A stretch of 64,000 nucleotides of DNA from HXMU1420-13 sp024742815 (GCA_024742815.1 JANSXX010000012.1:38742-102741); one strand, 5' to 3'. Positions 55,217 through 64,000 are shown, counted from the first letter of the stretch. Notes: generated by a model not told the origin, from the sequence alone. Numbers and translations are program-made.

Positions 55217-55961
55217 CAAACGGTTATCCTTCTTTTTATTAATTCTGGTTGGGTTGATGAGTTGTGTTCATCAACCCGAACCGGATCATTACTTTTTAGA
55301 TGGGTATCCGGAACTGATTTTCCGAACTCAGGAAGGAGATCCTGTACCTACCCGTTTTTTTATTAACAATGAAACAGATAATGGTTCAAACACATATCGT
55401 GTGTTGGATCAATCGCTAATTCTTACTTACAGAAAGGATGGAAGTCCGTACAGCGGGTTCATCCGCACTTTTCATTGGGGTATCTATAACATCGAAGCCA
55501 TTTTTCAGGATGGATACATTCAGCGACTTCGTTATTGGCATCCAAACCGCACATTAGGCATGGATGCAAATTTTATCGAACAATCCGGCATTGTGTGGAA
55601 TTCTGATGGATCCCGATCTATCGCCTGGAATGCCGATCAACACGTGCATTACAATCCATCCACTCAAAAACCACGCGAGATCCAAGAAGACAGTTTAACC
55701 ACCTATTTCACGATCAGTGGTGAAGTGGATTATTACACTATTCGCGAAGACAGTATGAGCTTATCATATTATCCGGATGGAAGCCCAAGTTATTTCAGGC
55801 CAAGAGGAGTGCGAGGGAATGGCCCTGTAAAACGATGGTTCCCAAATGGGCAGCTTCGTGCAGAAGGGGAATTTCGAAATTGGGATGAAGCCGGTATTTG
55901 GATTGAATACGATTCGTTAGGTAACGAAATAAATCGAATTAATTACGATCTGGAACCCTAA
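55182..55961 (+). CDS. MORN-repeat-like lipoprotein
   Basis: A 259-residue protein if started at TTG 55182. That start gives a signal (RLSFFLLILVGLMSC) with a lipobox; starting later would lose it. Repeats like YPDGSPSYFRP and FPNGQLRAEGEFRNWDEAGIWIEYDSLGNEI match MORN-type YwqK motifs. It begins inside the 3' end of the cyclophilin gene in another frame. Function unknown. Confidence 0.68.
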   Translation: MSKLTATLTISNKRLSFFLLILVGLMSCVHQPEPDHYFLDGYPELIFRTQEGDPVPTRFFINNETDNGSNTYRVLDQSLILTYRKDGSPYSGFIRTFHWGIYNIEAIFQDGYIQRLRYWHPNRTLGMDANFIEQSGIVWNSDGSRSIAWNADQHVHYNPSTQKPREIQEDSLTTYFTISGEVDYYTIREDSMSLSYYPDGSPSYFRPRGVRGNGPVKRWFPNGQLRAEGEFRNWDEAGIWIEYDSLGNEINRINYDLEP

Positions 55962-56019
55962 AGCGGTTGAAAGGCAGAGTATATGTGCTAACTTAATGGT
56001 GTTCAATTAGCTAAAAGCC

Positions 56020-57888
56020 ATGAAGTTTTCACTGCCTTCCATTCAGCACATTACTACCGAAGCTTATCACACACTGTCACGTTTTCCCTTTGTGATTTTA
56101 TGCGCTGTTGTCGCCTCCTGCGCCGCGGTTTGGTACTTCTACCAACCTTATGATGTGCAAACCGACCATCCCCAGATATTTAAAATGATGTTCGTTGGTT
56201 TTCTGGGCATTTCATGGATGTACGCTTCCACTACTTTTACTGAACAACAACCATGGAGTACCTTGGTTCGTACTTTATTCAATCTTACTTCTCTCATAGT
56301 ATTAATCATCTATTATGCGCTTTTAAAAGATGATCTTACAGAAGGTGCCTATCTAGATTGGTACAGGTTGGCGATGCTTTTTTTGATCGCGCATTTATTT
56401 GCGGCTTTTGCACCGTTCATTTCAGCCGGATCGGTAGATCAATTTTGGGAATATAATAAAACCATTTTCTTGCGCTTTTTACTTTCGGGGATTTATTCCG
56501 GTGTACTTTACGCGGGGCTTTCGGTGGCGCTAATTGCTTTGGATGTTTTATTAGGCTTCGACATTGATGAACGCACCTATTTATCCATGTTTTTTATACT
56601 CGCGGGAATTTTCAATACCTGGTTTTTTCTTGCAGGTGTGCCGGATGCCAAGACGATTCAAACGCATTCGATAGATTACCCCAAAGGACTGAGAGTATTT
56701 GTGCAGTTTGTGCTAATTCCACTTGTTACTGCGTACATTCTGATTTTATACGCTTACCTCGCGAAAATTTTGATCGAGTGGGAATTACCCAATGGGTGGG
56801 TTACCTATTTAGTGCTCAGTTTTTCCATAGTCGGTTTCTTAGCGTTATTACTCCTGCATCCTGTAAAAGAGGATTCCGACAAACAATGGATCAAGTGGTT
56901 TTCAACCGGATATTATCGTGCATTAATACCATTGGTTGTGTTATTACTTTTTTCGATTTGGGTGCGAATTGATGACTACGGGGTTACCATTAACCGATTT
57001 ATTGTTGCAACCTTGGGAGTGTGGCTTACTTTGATGGTGCTATATTTTATCATCAGTAAATCGAAAAGTATTATGGTAATTCCCATTTCGTTGTGTGTTA
57101 TAACTTTAGGTGCAGCATTTGGTCCATTTAGTGCTTTTTCTGTGTCGCAAAGCAGTCAGCTGTATCGGTTTGAGGAAATATTGAGTGAACAATCGATGAT
57201 TTCTGAAAGTGGAACTGCAGTATCGACTTCGGAAGTGTTGGAGTTGGATACACGAAAAGAGCTAAGCTCCATCGTTACTTATTTAACCGATCATCACGGA
57301 ATAGAAGTATTTCAGCCCTATTTCGAAACTTCCATCGAGACTATTGTGGATGATTCAAGTTATCAAAAACGGATGGGTTATTATGACCCGGGCCACGGCG
57401 ATGCAGCCAGTTTGCTTGCTTCATTAAATGTTGAGTTCACCAACGAATGGGTTACCATTGAGACTATGAATCAAAGTGTGTACTTCGAGTTTACAGCAGA
57501 GGTCGGGGTGCAACAAAATATCGGCAATTACGACTACTTCATCGCCCCGATTACCGTGAATACGGTTGAACTGGAACATGAGTTCGAAGTGGGAGATGAT
57601 CAACTCTTAGTTCGTTTTGATCCAGATGAATTCGCACTCGCTATATCGTTGAAGGGTGTGGAAGAAAGTGAACTAACTATTAATATATTAAATGATATTG
57701 ACGCCTTTAAATACACAGTAAATCCTTCTAATAATTTTAAAGATATCTCACTTTCTGAAATGACCTTTGAAACTGAAAACGACTGGTTATCTTTACGCGT
57801 AATTATGGACTCGCTTTCAGGTATGATGGGAGATGAGCAGCAGCTGAATCGGGCAAAATTTAACCTTTACGTACGCATAGTGGAATGA
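56020..57888 (+). CDS. DUF4153 family membrane protein
   Basis: A 622-residue protein with about 12 predicted membrane helices in the first 390 residues (WYFYQPYDV, FNTWFFLAGVPDAKTIQ) and a soluble C-terminal region of about 230 residues. The order fits DUF4153, a poorly understood bacterial membrane family. Its stop overlaps the start of the AI-2E-family gene (ATGA). Confidence 0.8.
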   Translation: MKFSLPSIQHITTEAYHTLSRFPFVILCAVVASCAAVWYFYQPYDVQTDHPQIFKMMFVGFLGISWMYASTTFTEQQPWSTLVRTLFNLTSLIVLIIYYALLKDDLTEGAYLDWYRLAMLFLIAHLFAAFAPFISAGSVDQFWEYNKTIFLRFLLSGIYSGVLYAGLSVALIALDVLLGFDIDERTYLSMFFILAGIFNTWFFLAGVPDAKTIQTHSIDYPKGLRVFVQFVLIPLVTAYILILYAYLAKILIEWELPNGWVTYLVLSFSIVGFLALLLLHPVKEDSDKQWIKWFSTGYYRALIPLVVLLLFSIWVRIDDYGVTINRFIVATLGVWLTLMVLYFIISKSKSIMVIPISLCVITLGAAFGPFSAFSVSQSSQLYRFEEILSEQSMISESGTAVSTSEVLELDTRKELSSIVTYLTDHHGIEVFQPYFETSIETIVDDSSYQKRMGYYDPGHGDAASLLASLNVEFTNEWVTIETMNQSVYFEFTAEVGVQQNIGNYDYFIAPITVNTVELEHEFEVGDDQLLVRFDPDEFALAISLKGVEESELTINILNDIDAFKYTVNPSNNFKDISLSEMTFETENDWLSLRVIMDSLSGMMGDEQQLNRAKFNLYVRIVE

Positions 57889-58973
57889 GACATCATCAGG
57901 TAAAATCAAACAAACAATATCCATTTTGGTTAAAAGCATCGGTAACATTAGCAGGTTTATCGTTGCTCTTTGTAATTCTCAGTTACGGAAAATTTATATT
58001 GATGCCACTAGCCTTCGCCGCTTTCTTGTCGATGTTGCTGAACCCGATTGTCGACAAGTTAGAAAGCTGGAAGTTAGGTCGTGCATTCAGCATTATCATT
58101 ACTATGTTGATGGTGCTTATAGTGTTTGCGGGGGTAATCACTTTAATCTCTGCGCAATTTGTGCAGTTTGCTGAACGAGTACCGGAAGTGACTGAACGCC
58201 TTAAAGATGTTACGGCAGATGGAATCCGCTTTTTAGAGGAAACGGTAGGTTTATCGGAAGAACAACGCACCGATTATCTGGAACAAGGTCTTAGCAATTT
58301 GATAGATCGAAGTGGAAGTTACGTAAGTTCCATACTTGGAGCTACCACCAGCACTTTTACGTTGATGTCGCTCTTGCCCATTTTTGTGTTTTTCATGCTG
58401 TACTACAAAGAAATGTATCAAACGTTTTTCAGGAAACTGTTCGAGCGTAAAGAAGGGGTTTCTAAAATCGATGAAGTGCTCGACAATGTACAGGATGTGA
58501 CTCAAAATTATCTGGTAGGCTTACTTACGGTAATTGGAATCCTAGCTATTCTAAACACAACAGGGTTAATGATAGTAGGACTTGAGCACGCCATTTTCTT
58601 TGGGGTATTTGCCTCGTTGATGGCGATTATTCCATATATCGGGATCATCATTGGAGCACTTCCGCCATTACTGTTTGCGCTGCTGTTAGGCGAAAATCTG
58701 TGGACACCTGTTTTTGTGTTGGCAGTGTTCGGTACTGTTCAATTTTTGGAAGGAAACTTCATCTCGCCTAGGATTGTAGGCTCCAAAGTTGCAATCAACC
58801 CGTTTATGGCAATGTTGGCATTAATTATCGGTGGCGAGATTTGGGGTATTTCAGGGATGATTTTATTTGTGCCGCTCATCGGAATTCTTCGAGTGATTTT
58901 CACCGAAATCGACGAGCTAAAACCTTATGGATATTTGCTTGGGAATCAGATTGAGTATAAAGGGGAGGAGTAA
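57885..58973 (+). CDS. AI-2E family (PerM-like) transporter
   Basis: A 362-residue protein with eight predicted helices in the AI-2E transporter pattern: LMPLAFAAFLSMLLNPIVDKLE near the start, PIFVFFMLYYKEMY mid-protein, and AIIPYIGIIIGALPPLLFALL and FLEGNFISPRIVGSKVAINPFMAMLALIIGGEIWG at the end. The substrate varies across this family and quorum-signal export should not be assumed. It is translationally coupled to DUF4153. Confidence 0.9.
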   Translation: MRHHQVKSNKQYPFWLKASVTLAGLSLLFVILSYGKFILMPLAFAAFLSMLLNPIVDKLESWKLGRAFSIIITMLMVLIVFAGVITLISAQFVQFAERVPEVTERLKDVTADGIRFLEETVGLSEEQRTDYLEQGLSNLIDRSGSYVSSILGATTSTFTLMSLLPIFVFFMLYYKEMYQTFFRKLFERKEGVSKIDEVLDNVQDVTQNYLVGLLTVIGILAILNTTGLMIVGLEHAIFFGVFASLMAIIPYIGIIIGALPPLLFALLLGENLWTPVFVLAVFGTVQFLEGNFISPRIVGSKVAINPFMAMLALIIGGEIWGISGMILFVPLIGILRVIFTEIDELKPYGYLLGNQIEYKGEE

Positions 58974-59073
58974 ACTAAAAATCTGTTCTTCAACTAAGCT
59001 TTATAAGAATTAACACTTTGAGTGTATATTTGGTTTGACATTTTCCTCTTTTTGAATAGTTTTCCCTCTATAA

Positions 59074-59178
59074 ATAAAAAACCCCACAGAAGCGGGGTAT
59101 AAGGATACTCGTTTGAGCAGAGCCGGCAGAGTCTTAATGACATCTTTGATGTGAAAAGACTCTTTTCGAGATGAATTA
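59074..59178 (-). ncRNA. tracrRNA of the type II-C system
   Basis: Read on the minus strand, the 5' part (59159-59178) is a 20-base exact match to the plus-strand CRISPR repeat, so it pairs with the minus-strand repeat. Weaker pairing extends past an internal bulge to about 59150. A nexus-like hairpin ACATC-AAA-GATGT (59141-59153) and an ACTC/GAGT stem follow. It ends at the ACCCCGC...GGGGT hairpin with a T run (59074-59098). A TAnnTTTG promoter lies just before the 5' end. It is therefore about 105 bases long and antisense to the cas genes. Confidence 0.88.
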
Positions 59179-59180
59179 CT

Positions 59181-59211
59181 CAAAGGTATTGCATTTAAAT
59201 TAAAAATCAAA
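59181..59211 (-). promoter_or_regulatory. tracrRNA promoter
   Basis: On the minus strand TTTG (59208-59211) and TACCTTTG (59181-59188) are separated by 19 bp, matching the Bacteroidota -33/-7 consensus. The predicted transcription start falls at about 59176, at the 5' edge of the anti-repeat. Confidence 0.7.
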
Positions 59212-59221
59212 TTCGGGGAAA

Positions 59222-62200
59222 ATGACTAAGATATTAGGTCTTGATTTAGGTGTTGCATCGATTGGTTGGTCTTTAATTGAACAATTCGATGAGGGTGGAC
59301 AAATCTTAAAAAGCGGTGTAAGAATATTTCAATCAAATAGCGAAAGAGCACTAGCTGCACCTGGTGAATCTGCAAAATCTGATCGAGGAACTAAAAGGTC
59401 TGTAAGAAGGCAAAGAGATAGAAGGTCTAGACGAAAGCAAAAATTGTACAATCTATTATTTAAAAATGATCTTGCGCCAAAAAGGGAAGATTCAGAAAAG
59501 TGGATTTCGCTAGATCCATATCAAATTCGAGCAAGTGCATTAGATAATAAAGTAAGTCTTGCTGAATTTGGACGAGCATTATATCACTTAAATCAGCATC
59601 GAGGATATAAGAGTAATCGAAAAGATGGTGAAGATAAGGATGGAGCTGTAAGCCAAGGAATAAAAAAGATTAATGAATTAATGAAGCAATACGACGCAAG
59701 AACCTATGGTGAGTACTGCTTCAAAATTTCTGGAAATCATCATGATGAAAGTAAAACACCTAATGATGATGATTGGAGGATTCGAAATAATTACACCCAT
59801 CGTGACATGTTCATTTCAGAATTTAAGTTTCTATGGGAGGCGCAGAAAAAGCATCATCCAACAGTTTTAACAGAAGAATTAAAAAATGAACTGTTTGATA
59901 CGATATTTTTTCAAAGGAAAATGAAAAGCCAAGCTCATCTGATTGGCAAGTGTCCATTAGAGAAAAACAAGAAACGAATTCCAAAGGCACATTTACTTTT
60001 TCAAGAATTTCGAATTAGAAAAGAACTTAATAATCTCAGTCTTGCTGACGAAAATGGATTGCCCATTACTTTAAAACAAGAAGATAAAGAGAAGTTGTTT
60101 GCATTTTTAAACAAGCGTTCTGATGCAACATTTAGTGCGTTAAAAACTGTGTTGATTAAAAATAATGTGATTGCAAATTCGAATGTTACATTTAATCTAG
60201 AAAGAGGAGACCGTAAGAACCTTAGAGGAAATACTACTAATCATAGGTTATCGAAACCTAAAGCATTTGGCGACGATTGGTTTACACTCGAAAGAGAATT
60301 GCAGGATTATATTGTCTATGTTTTAATCCATTTTGATGATCCGCAAAAAGTATATGAAAAAGCTAAAAATGAATGGGGAAGAAGTGATGAGCAAGCAAAG
60401 ACTCTAAGCCATTTACGTTTAGAGAGTGATTATGGTAATTTTTCTGAAAAGGCGATAAAAAAACTACTTCCTTTACTAAGAGAAGGTAAAGAAGAAAGCA
60501 CAGCAATAAAGGAGGCAGGATACGACCTCTTCGAAAAAAAGCAAGGTAATCTAAACAAGCTGCCTATGCCTCCAGAAATAAAAAACTCGGTAGTGTATCA
60601 TGCACTCATTGAGCTTCGAAAGGTAATCAATGGAATTATCAGAGTGTATGGAATGCCGGATATTATTCGAGTTGAGCTAACACGAGATATTAAAGCTGGT
60701 TATGATCGTCGCCAAAAGATGACTAAAAAAATGCGTGACCTTGAGAAGAGAAATCAAAAAGCACGTGAAGCATTAAAAAAAGCGCCATTCGAATGTCAAG
60801 AACCAACTTATTCAGATATTTTATGGTATAACCTTTGGAATGAATGCAATAGAACATGTCCTTATACCAATAGATCTATTCCCGCAGAATCATTCAATTT
60901 CGGTGAGTTTCAAATTGAACATATTATACCATTCAGCAGATCATTAGACGATTCTTTTGCAAATAAGACATTATGCGACGCCGATTTCAATCGTAAAAAA
61001 GGAAATAGGACTCCATGGGAGTGTGTTCAGGCAGGGCTAATTAAAGAGGACGATTTACTACAACAGATTCGAGAACTCCCCTGGAACAAAAGAAAGAGAT
61101 TTATTCAAAAATCGGTTGATCAATCCAGCTTCATAAGTCGACAATTAAACGACACACGATACATCAGCAAAGAAGCGAGTTCGTATTTAAAGCAACTTGC
61201 ATGTAAAGATATAGAAGTAGTAAAGGGACAAACAACATCACTACTTCGACATGTGTGGGGGTTAAATAGTGTTTTAAATCAGGAGAATGAGGAGATGAAA
61301 AGTCGTGATGATCATCGCCACCATGCGGTTGATGCTATTGTTGTTGCCTTAACCTCTCGTTCGATGTTGAAACGAATGAGTGATGAAAATAAAAAGCTAA
61401 CCGAAGATGAATGGAAAACCTTAGAAGAAACTGGAAAAGCACAATATGCTGAGTTGAAAAAAAGAATGGATGGAAGAATCTGGCTCAGCCATCCCTGGCC
61501 GAGTTTTAGAAAGGATGTTGAACGATCGGTAAATGATATCACCGTTTCACATCGGGTAAAAAGAAAAATTTCTGGTGCATTACATGAAGAAACTTTCTAT
61601 GGGTTAACTAAAGAGAAAGCACCTAAGAATAAAGTTATGATGGTAGTTCGCAAACCTATACATGCACTATCAGCAAAAGAGTTGAAATTAATTAGAGACA
61701 GAGGTATTAGGCAGATAGTGAATGAGACGGTTCAGAAAAGAGTAGATGCTGGGCTTTCACAAGCTAATGCCATAAAAAGTTTAGAAGCTGATCCACCCTA
61801 TATCATTTCAAAAAAAACTAAAGTCCCAATTAGAAAGGTTCGGCTACTCATGGAGAAAAAACCTGAAATCATGCATTCGTTTTCAGATGATGATGGAAAT
61901 GAGTTTAAACATGCACTTTATGGAAATAACCATCATGTAGCTATTTATGAGACTTTAGATAAGAATGGCGAAGCCAAACAAGTAGGTTATGTAGTACCCG
62001 CCATGGAAGCGGCTCGCAGAGTAAAGGATGGAGAATCTATAATTGATAAATCATATAGGTCTCATGATCATACTTTTAAATTTTCTCTTTCAATAAACGA
62101 CATCATTATAAATCATGAGGATGAAGAAGTTTATAGACTGCAATATATCGAAAGTATTGGGAAAATGGGGTTTAGGAAAATCAATGTTGCACTAAAAAAG

Positions 62201-62299
62201 CCCTCAGATCCAGGGATTATCCGAAAAATGCCAGGCACTTTGAATGCAACAAAAATAAAGATATCTCCAATTGGAGAGATCTTCCCTGCAAATGATTAA
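59222..62299 (+). CDS. cas9: Cas9, type II-C
   Basis: A 1,025-residue compact Cas9. RuvC-I is KILGLDLGVASIGW with Asp8. The Arg-rich bridge helix follows at about 55-73. RuvC-II is IIRVELTRD with Glu485. HNH is FQIEHIIPFSRSLDD with His567 and FNRKKGN downstream. RuvC-III is HRHHAVDAIVVA with His701 and Asp704. All nuclease residues are present, so it should cut both strands. Size, the cas9-cas1-cas2 order without csn2 or cas4, and the upstream tracrRNA make it type II-C. Its last 8 bp overlap cas1. Confidence 0.95.
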   Translation: MTKILGLDLGVASIGWSLIEQFDEGGQILKSGVRIFQSNSERALAAPGESAKSDRGTKRSVRRQRDRRSRRKQKLYNLLFKNDLAPKREDSEKWISLDPYQIRASALDNKVSLAEFGRALYHLNQHRGYKSNRKDGEDKDGAVSQGIKKINELMKQYDARTYGEYCFKISGNHHDESKTPNDDDWRIRNNYTHRDMFISEFKFLWEAQKKHHPTVLTEELKNELFDTIFFQRKMKSQAHLIGKCPLEKNKKRIPKAHLLFQEFRIRKELNNLSLADENGLPITLKQEDKEKLFAFLNKRSDATFSALKTVLIKNNVIANSNVTFNLERGDRKNLRGNTTNHRLSKPKAFGDDWFTLERELQDYIVYVLIHFDDPQKVYEKAKNEWGRSDEQAKTLSHLRLESDYGNFSEKAIKKLLPLLREGKEESTAIKEAGYDLFEKKQGNLNKLPMPPEIKNSVVYHALIELRKVINGIIRVYGMPDIIRVELTRDIKAGYDRRQKMTKKMRDLEKRNQKAREALKKAPFECQEPTYSDILWYNLWNECNRTCPYTNRSIPAESFNFGEFQIEHIIPFSRSLDDSFANKTLCDADFNRKKGNRTPWECVQAGLIKEDDLLQQIRELPWNKRKRFIQKSVDQSSFISRQLNDTRYISKEASSYLKQLACKDIEVVKGQTTSLLRHVWGLNSVLNQENEEMKSRDDHRHHAVDAIVVALTSRSMLKRMSDENKKLTEDEWKTLEETGKAQYAELKKRMDGRIWLSHPWPSFRKDVERSVNDITVSHRVKRKISGALHEETFYGLTKEKAPKNKVMMVVRKPIHALSAKELKLIRDRGIRQIVNETVQKRVDAGLSQANAIKSLEADPPYIISKKTKVPIRKVRLLMEKKPEIMHSFSDDDGNEFKHALYGNNHHVAIYETLDKNGEAKQVGYVVPAMEAARRVKDGESIIDKSYRSHDHTFKFSLSINDIIINHEDEEVYRLQYIESIGKMGFRKINVALKKPSDPGIIRKMPGTLNATKIKISPIGEIFPAND

Positions 62300-63185
62300 A
62301 CGAACTATTGAAATATCAAGTGGGCCGATTCATTTATCCATTAAGCATAAACAAATGGTGTTAAAGAAAAATGGAGAAACCCACTCAATTCCTGTTGAAG
62401 ATATGGGTTTACTGGTTCTTTCTAATCCGGCAATCAGTTATACCCATCAATTGATGTATGAATTATTGGAAAATAATGTAGCAGTTTTGTTTTGCAATAG
62501 GCAACATATGCCAGAGGGTTTGCTACTTCCTTTCGAGGATAATCAATTGCACCAAGCTCGGTTACAAGTACAAGCAGAGGTTAAAAAACCATTAAAAAAA
62601 AGACTTTGGCAGCAGGTTGTTAGAGAAAAAATTAAAGTTCAATCTGACATACTTTTTCTCAAGCACGGCAATGATGATGGATTAAAGCACTTAATCAAAA
62701 AAGTTAAATCAGGGGATTCAACCAATGTTGAAGCAAGGGCAGCTAAAAAATATTGGAAGGCACTTTTTAGCGAGTCTGAGTTCAAAAGGAATTATAAACT
62801 AAATGACGTTAACGCTCTCTTGAATTATGGATATGCGATTATTCGAGCAGCTGTAGCACGTAGTATTACAGCTGCAGGGTTACATCCTTCAATGGGCTTA
62901 CATCATCATAATCAATATAATCCTTATTGCCTTGCAGACGACTTGATGGAACCTTTCCGGCCTTTGGTGGACTCAGTGGTATATGACCAATATGTGGCAT
63001 GTCAATCACTAGAAATTGAAGTTACTAAAGAGACAAAAAAACCATTATTAGAATTATTGACAGCAAATGTATTAGTCGATGAGATGAAATATCCACTGAT
63101 GGAAAGTTTACATATTATGGCAAGTTCTCTTGTTGGTTGTTACCTAAAAGAACGTCAACAAATTGCATTTCCAAAAATGGTGTAG
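62292..63185 (+). CDS. cas1: Cas1 integrase
   Basis: 297 residues from ATG at 62292 (MIKRTIEISSGPIHLSIKHKQMVL), just inside the cas9 end; an upstream ATG at 62271 lies further within cas9 and adds a non-conserved tail. Family features are VLFCNRQHMPEGLLLPFE, LNYGYAIIRAAVARSI, AGLHPSMGLHHHNQYNPYCLADDLMEPFRPLVD and the C-terminal Cas1 helices. It forms the spacer-integration complex with Cas2. Confidence 0.93.
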   Translation: MIKRTIEISSGPIHLSIKHKQMVLKKNGETHSIPVEDMGLLVLSNPAISYTHQLMYELLENNVAVLFCNRQHMPEGLLLPFEDNQLHQARLQVQAEVKKPLKKRLWQQVVREKIKVQSDILFLKHGNDDGLKHLIKKVKSGDSTNVEARAAKKYWKALFSESEFKRNYKLNDVNALLNYGYAIIRAAVARSITAAGLHPSMGLHHHNQYNPYCLADDLMEPFRPLVDSVVYDQYVACQSLEIEVTKETKKPLLELLTANVLVDEMKYPLMESLHIMASSLVGCYLKERQQIAFPKMV

Positions 63186-63187
63186 TT

Positions 63188-63532
63188 ATGGGGGCTAAGA
63201 GTTACATTTTCGGGGGGATGAAAACAATGTGGATGGTTGTTATGTTCGATTTACCGGTAGATACTAAAGCGGCAAGAAAAGAAGCAAATGATTTTAGAAA
63301 GCGAATCAAACAAGATGGATTTACGATGATGCAACTCTCTGTATATATGCGGCATTGTCCAAGTAGAGAGAATGCAGACGTGCATGAGCGAAGAGTAAAA
63401 AAGATATTGCCACCAGACGGAGAGGTTCGCATTATTAGAATAACCGATAAGCAGTTTGGTAACATGAAAATTTTTCGCGGAAGGCGAAGAAAACCCACTG
63501 AAAATGCACCCAAGCAACTTCAAATGTTTTAG
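63188..63532 (+). CDS. cas2: Cas2 nuclease-fold protein
   Basis: About 114 residues from ATG at 63188, two bases after the cas1 stop; the frame is open to 63137, and ATG at 63218 (MKTMWMVVMFDLPV) is an alternative. The ferredoxin-like start VVMFDLPVDTKAARKEANDFRKRIKQDGFTMMQLSVYMR, and later VRIIRITDKQFG, identify Cas2. It ends 57 bp before the first CRISPR repeat, with a hairpin between. Confidence 0.92.
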   Translation: MGAKSYIFGGMKTMWMVVMFDLPVDTKAARKEANDFRKRIKQDGFTMMQLSVYMRHCPSRENADVHERRVKKILPPDGEVRIIRITDKQFGNMKIFRGRRRKPTENAPKQLQMF

Positions 63533-63554
63533 TTTTTTGCGACTTGGAACTGAA

Positions 63555-63579
63555 CAAGTAGTTGGGGTACAACTACTTG
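63555..63579. terminator. 10-bp hairpin between cas2 and the array
   Basis: CAAGTAGTTG and CAACTACTTG form a perfect stem with a 5-base loop (GGGTA). There is no long T run, so its role as terminator of the cas transcript or of the opposing array transcript is uncertain. Confidence 0.45.
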
Positions 63580-63589
63580 AACAGAACCT

Positions 63590-64000
63590 AATCTAATTCA
63601 TCTCGAAAAGAGTTCAAATCACAGCATCCAAAAAGACCGTGCGGAATGGTGATTGAATCTAATTCATCTCGAAAAGAGTTCAAATCACAGCGGGTTACTT
63701 CGCAGGTTATGCTCTGTGCCAAATCTAATTCATCTCGAAAAGAGTTCAAATCACAGCTTTATGGGTAGAGGGTTATAGCAACGAACGAATCTAATTCATC
63801 TCGAAAAGAGTTCAAATCACAGCGGACAAATTGCGGGAATCGATACTACCTTTAATCTAATTCATCTCGAAAAGAGTTCAAATCACAGCGCTTTTGCATC
63901 ATCAAGGCGAAACATAGTCAATCTAATTCATCTCGAAAAGAGTTCAAATCACAGCATCCACTCCGTAGTCGCTTGCTAGGAGTTTAATCTAATTCATCTC
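63590..64000 (-). CRISPR. Type II-C CRISPR array, 7 repeats seen, continuing past the edge
   Basis: 36-bp repeats start at 63590, 63656, 63722, 63788, 63854, 63920 and 63986 (the last is cut by the window end). All visible repeat bases are identical. The six spacers are all exactly 30 bp and none repeats another. The anti-repeat of the tracrRNA shows that the crRNA repeat is the minus-strand form starting GCTGTGATTTG and ending TAGATT. That end could act as a -10-like element inside each repeat, as in other II-C arrays. The leader is expected beyond the window end. Confidence 0.97.

Noticed and set aside
59010..59210. 66-codon minus-strand frame upstream of cas9
   Set aside because: It lies across the tracrRNA and its promoter, has no family resemblance, and is explained by the non-coding RNA.
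63590..64000. Plus-strand transcription of the CRISPR array
   Set aside because: The tracrRNA anti-repeat pairs with the minus-strand repeat, and that form ends in a TAGATT promoter-like element as in other II-C arrays.

Overview
The window looks like a chromosome segment of a Gram-negative member of the Bacteroidota/Rhodothermota/Balneolota group. This is inferred from a moderate A+T bias, TonB-dependent uptake with a HmuY-like lipoprotein, TamA/TamB, a PorV-like outer-membrane protein beside a giant repeat protein with a FlgD-like C-terminus, DUF411/DUF427/DUF6263 families, and several promoters with a TAnnTTTG -7 box. No ribosomal RNA, transposase, integrase or phage gene was seen.

Layout. 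1-3.6 kb: a haem/iron-type uptake pair (TonB receptor and tandem-HmuY lipoprotein), minus strand. 3.7-6.9 kb: an AAA+/DUF4143 ATPase flanked by a truncated and a complete DUF427 gene, then DUF423 and a DUF6263-like protein. 7.0-8.7 kb: copper-handling genes (DUF411, PCuAC chaperone, SCO1) converging on a shared terminator. 9.2-17.0 kb: an M14 peptidase diverging from tamA-tamB. 17.1-22.9 kb: metallo-hydrolase, YitT protein, GroES-like protein, short-chain dehydrogenase, cardiolipin-synthase-like protein, small membrane proteins and DUF2461. 23.2-26.7 kb: a sugar or cyclitol catabolic operon (MFS, Gfo/Idh/MocA, TIM-barrel isomerase). 26.7-32.9 kb: lipoprotein, alanine-dehydrogenase/PNT-like enzyme, cold-shock protein, secreted M14 peptidase and small secreted proteins. 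33.2-43.5 kb: a surface locus with a roughly 2,384-residue protein of repeated carboxypeptidase-regulatory domains, a PorV-like protein, a second outer-membrane protein and a Rieske protein.

43.6-44.7 kb: a GIY-YIG protein, a normal tRNA-Pro(GGG), then three roughly 207-bp units. Each unit carries a tRNA-Pro-derived sequence whose D and T arms are replaced by strong GC-rich hairpins, and each ends in its own terminator. This is the most unusual stretch. 44.8-59.0 kb: SGNH hydrolase, old-yellow-enzyme reductase, GH31 glycosidase, a cupin / Crp-Fnr / repeat-protein cluster with a shared palindrome, DUF3095, CorA, methylmalonyl-CoA epimerase, cyclophilin, DUF4153 and an AI-2E family transporter.

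59.0-64.0 kb: a minimal type II-C CRISPR-Cas locus. A tracrRNA is encoded on the minus strand immediately upstream of cas9 (1,025 residues), followed by cas1, cas2 and an array of 36-bp repeats with 30-bp spacers that runs off the window end. The anti-repeat match, the TAnnTTTG promoter and the terminator together fix the tracrRNA strand. They imply that crRNAs are read on the minus strand, opposite to the cas genes.
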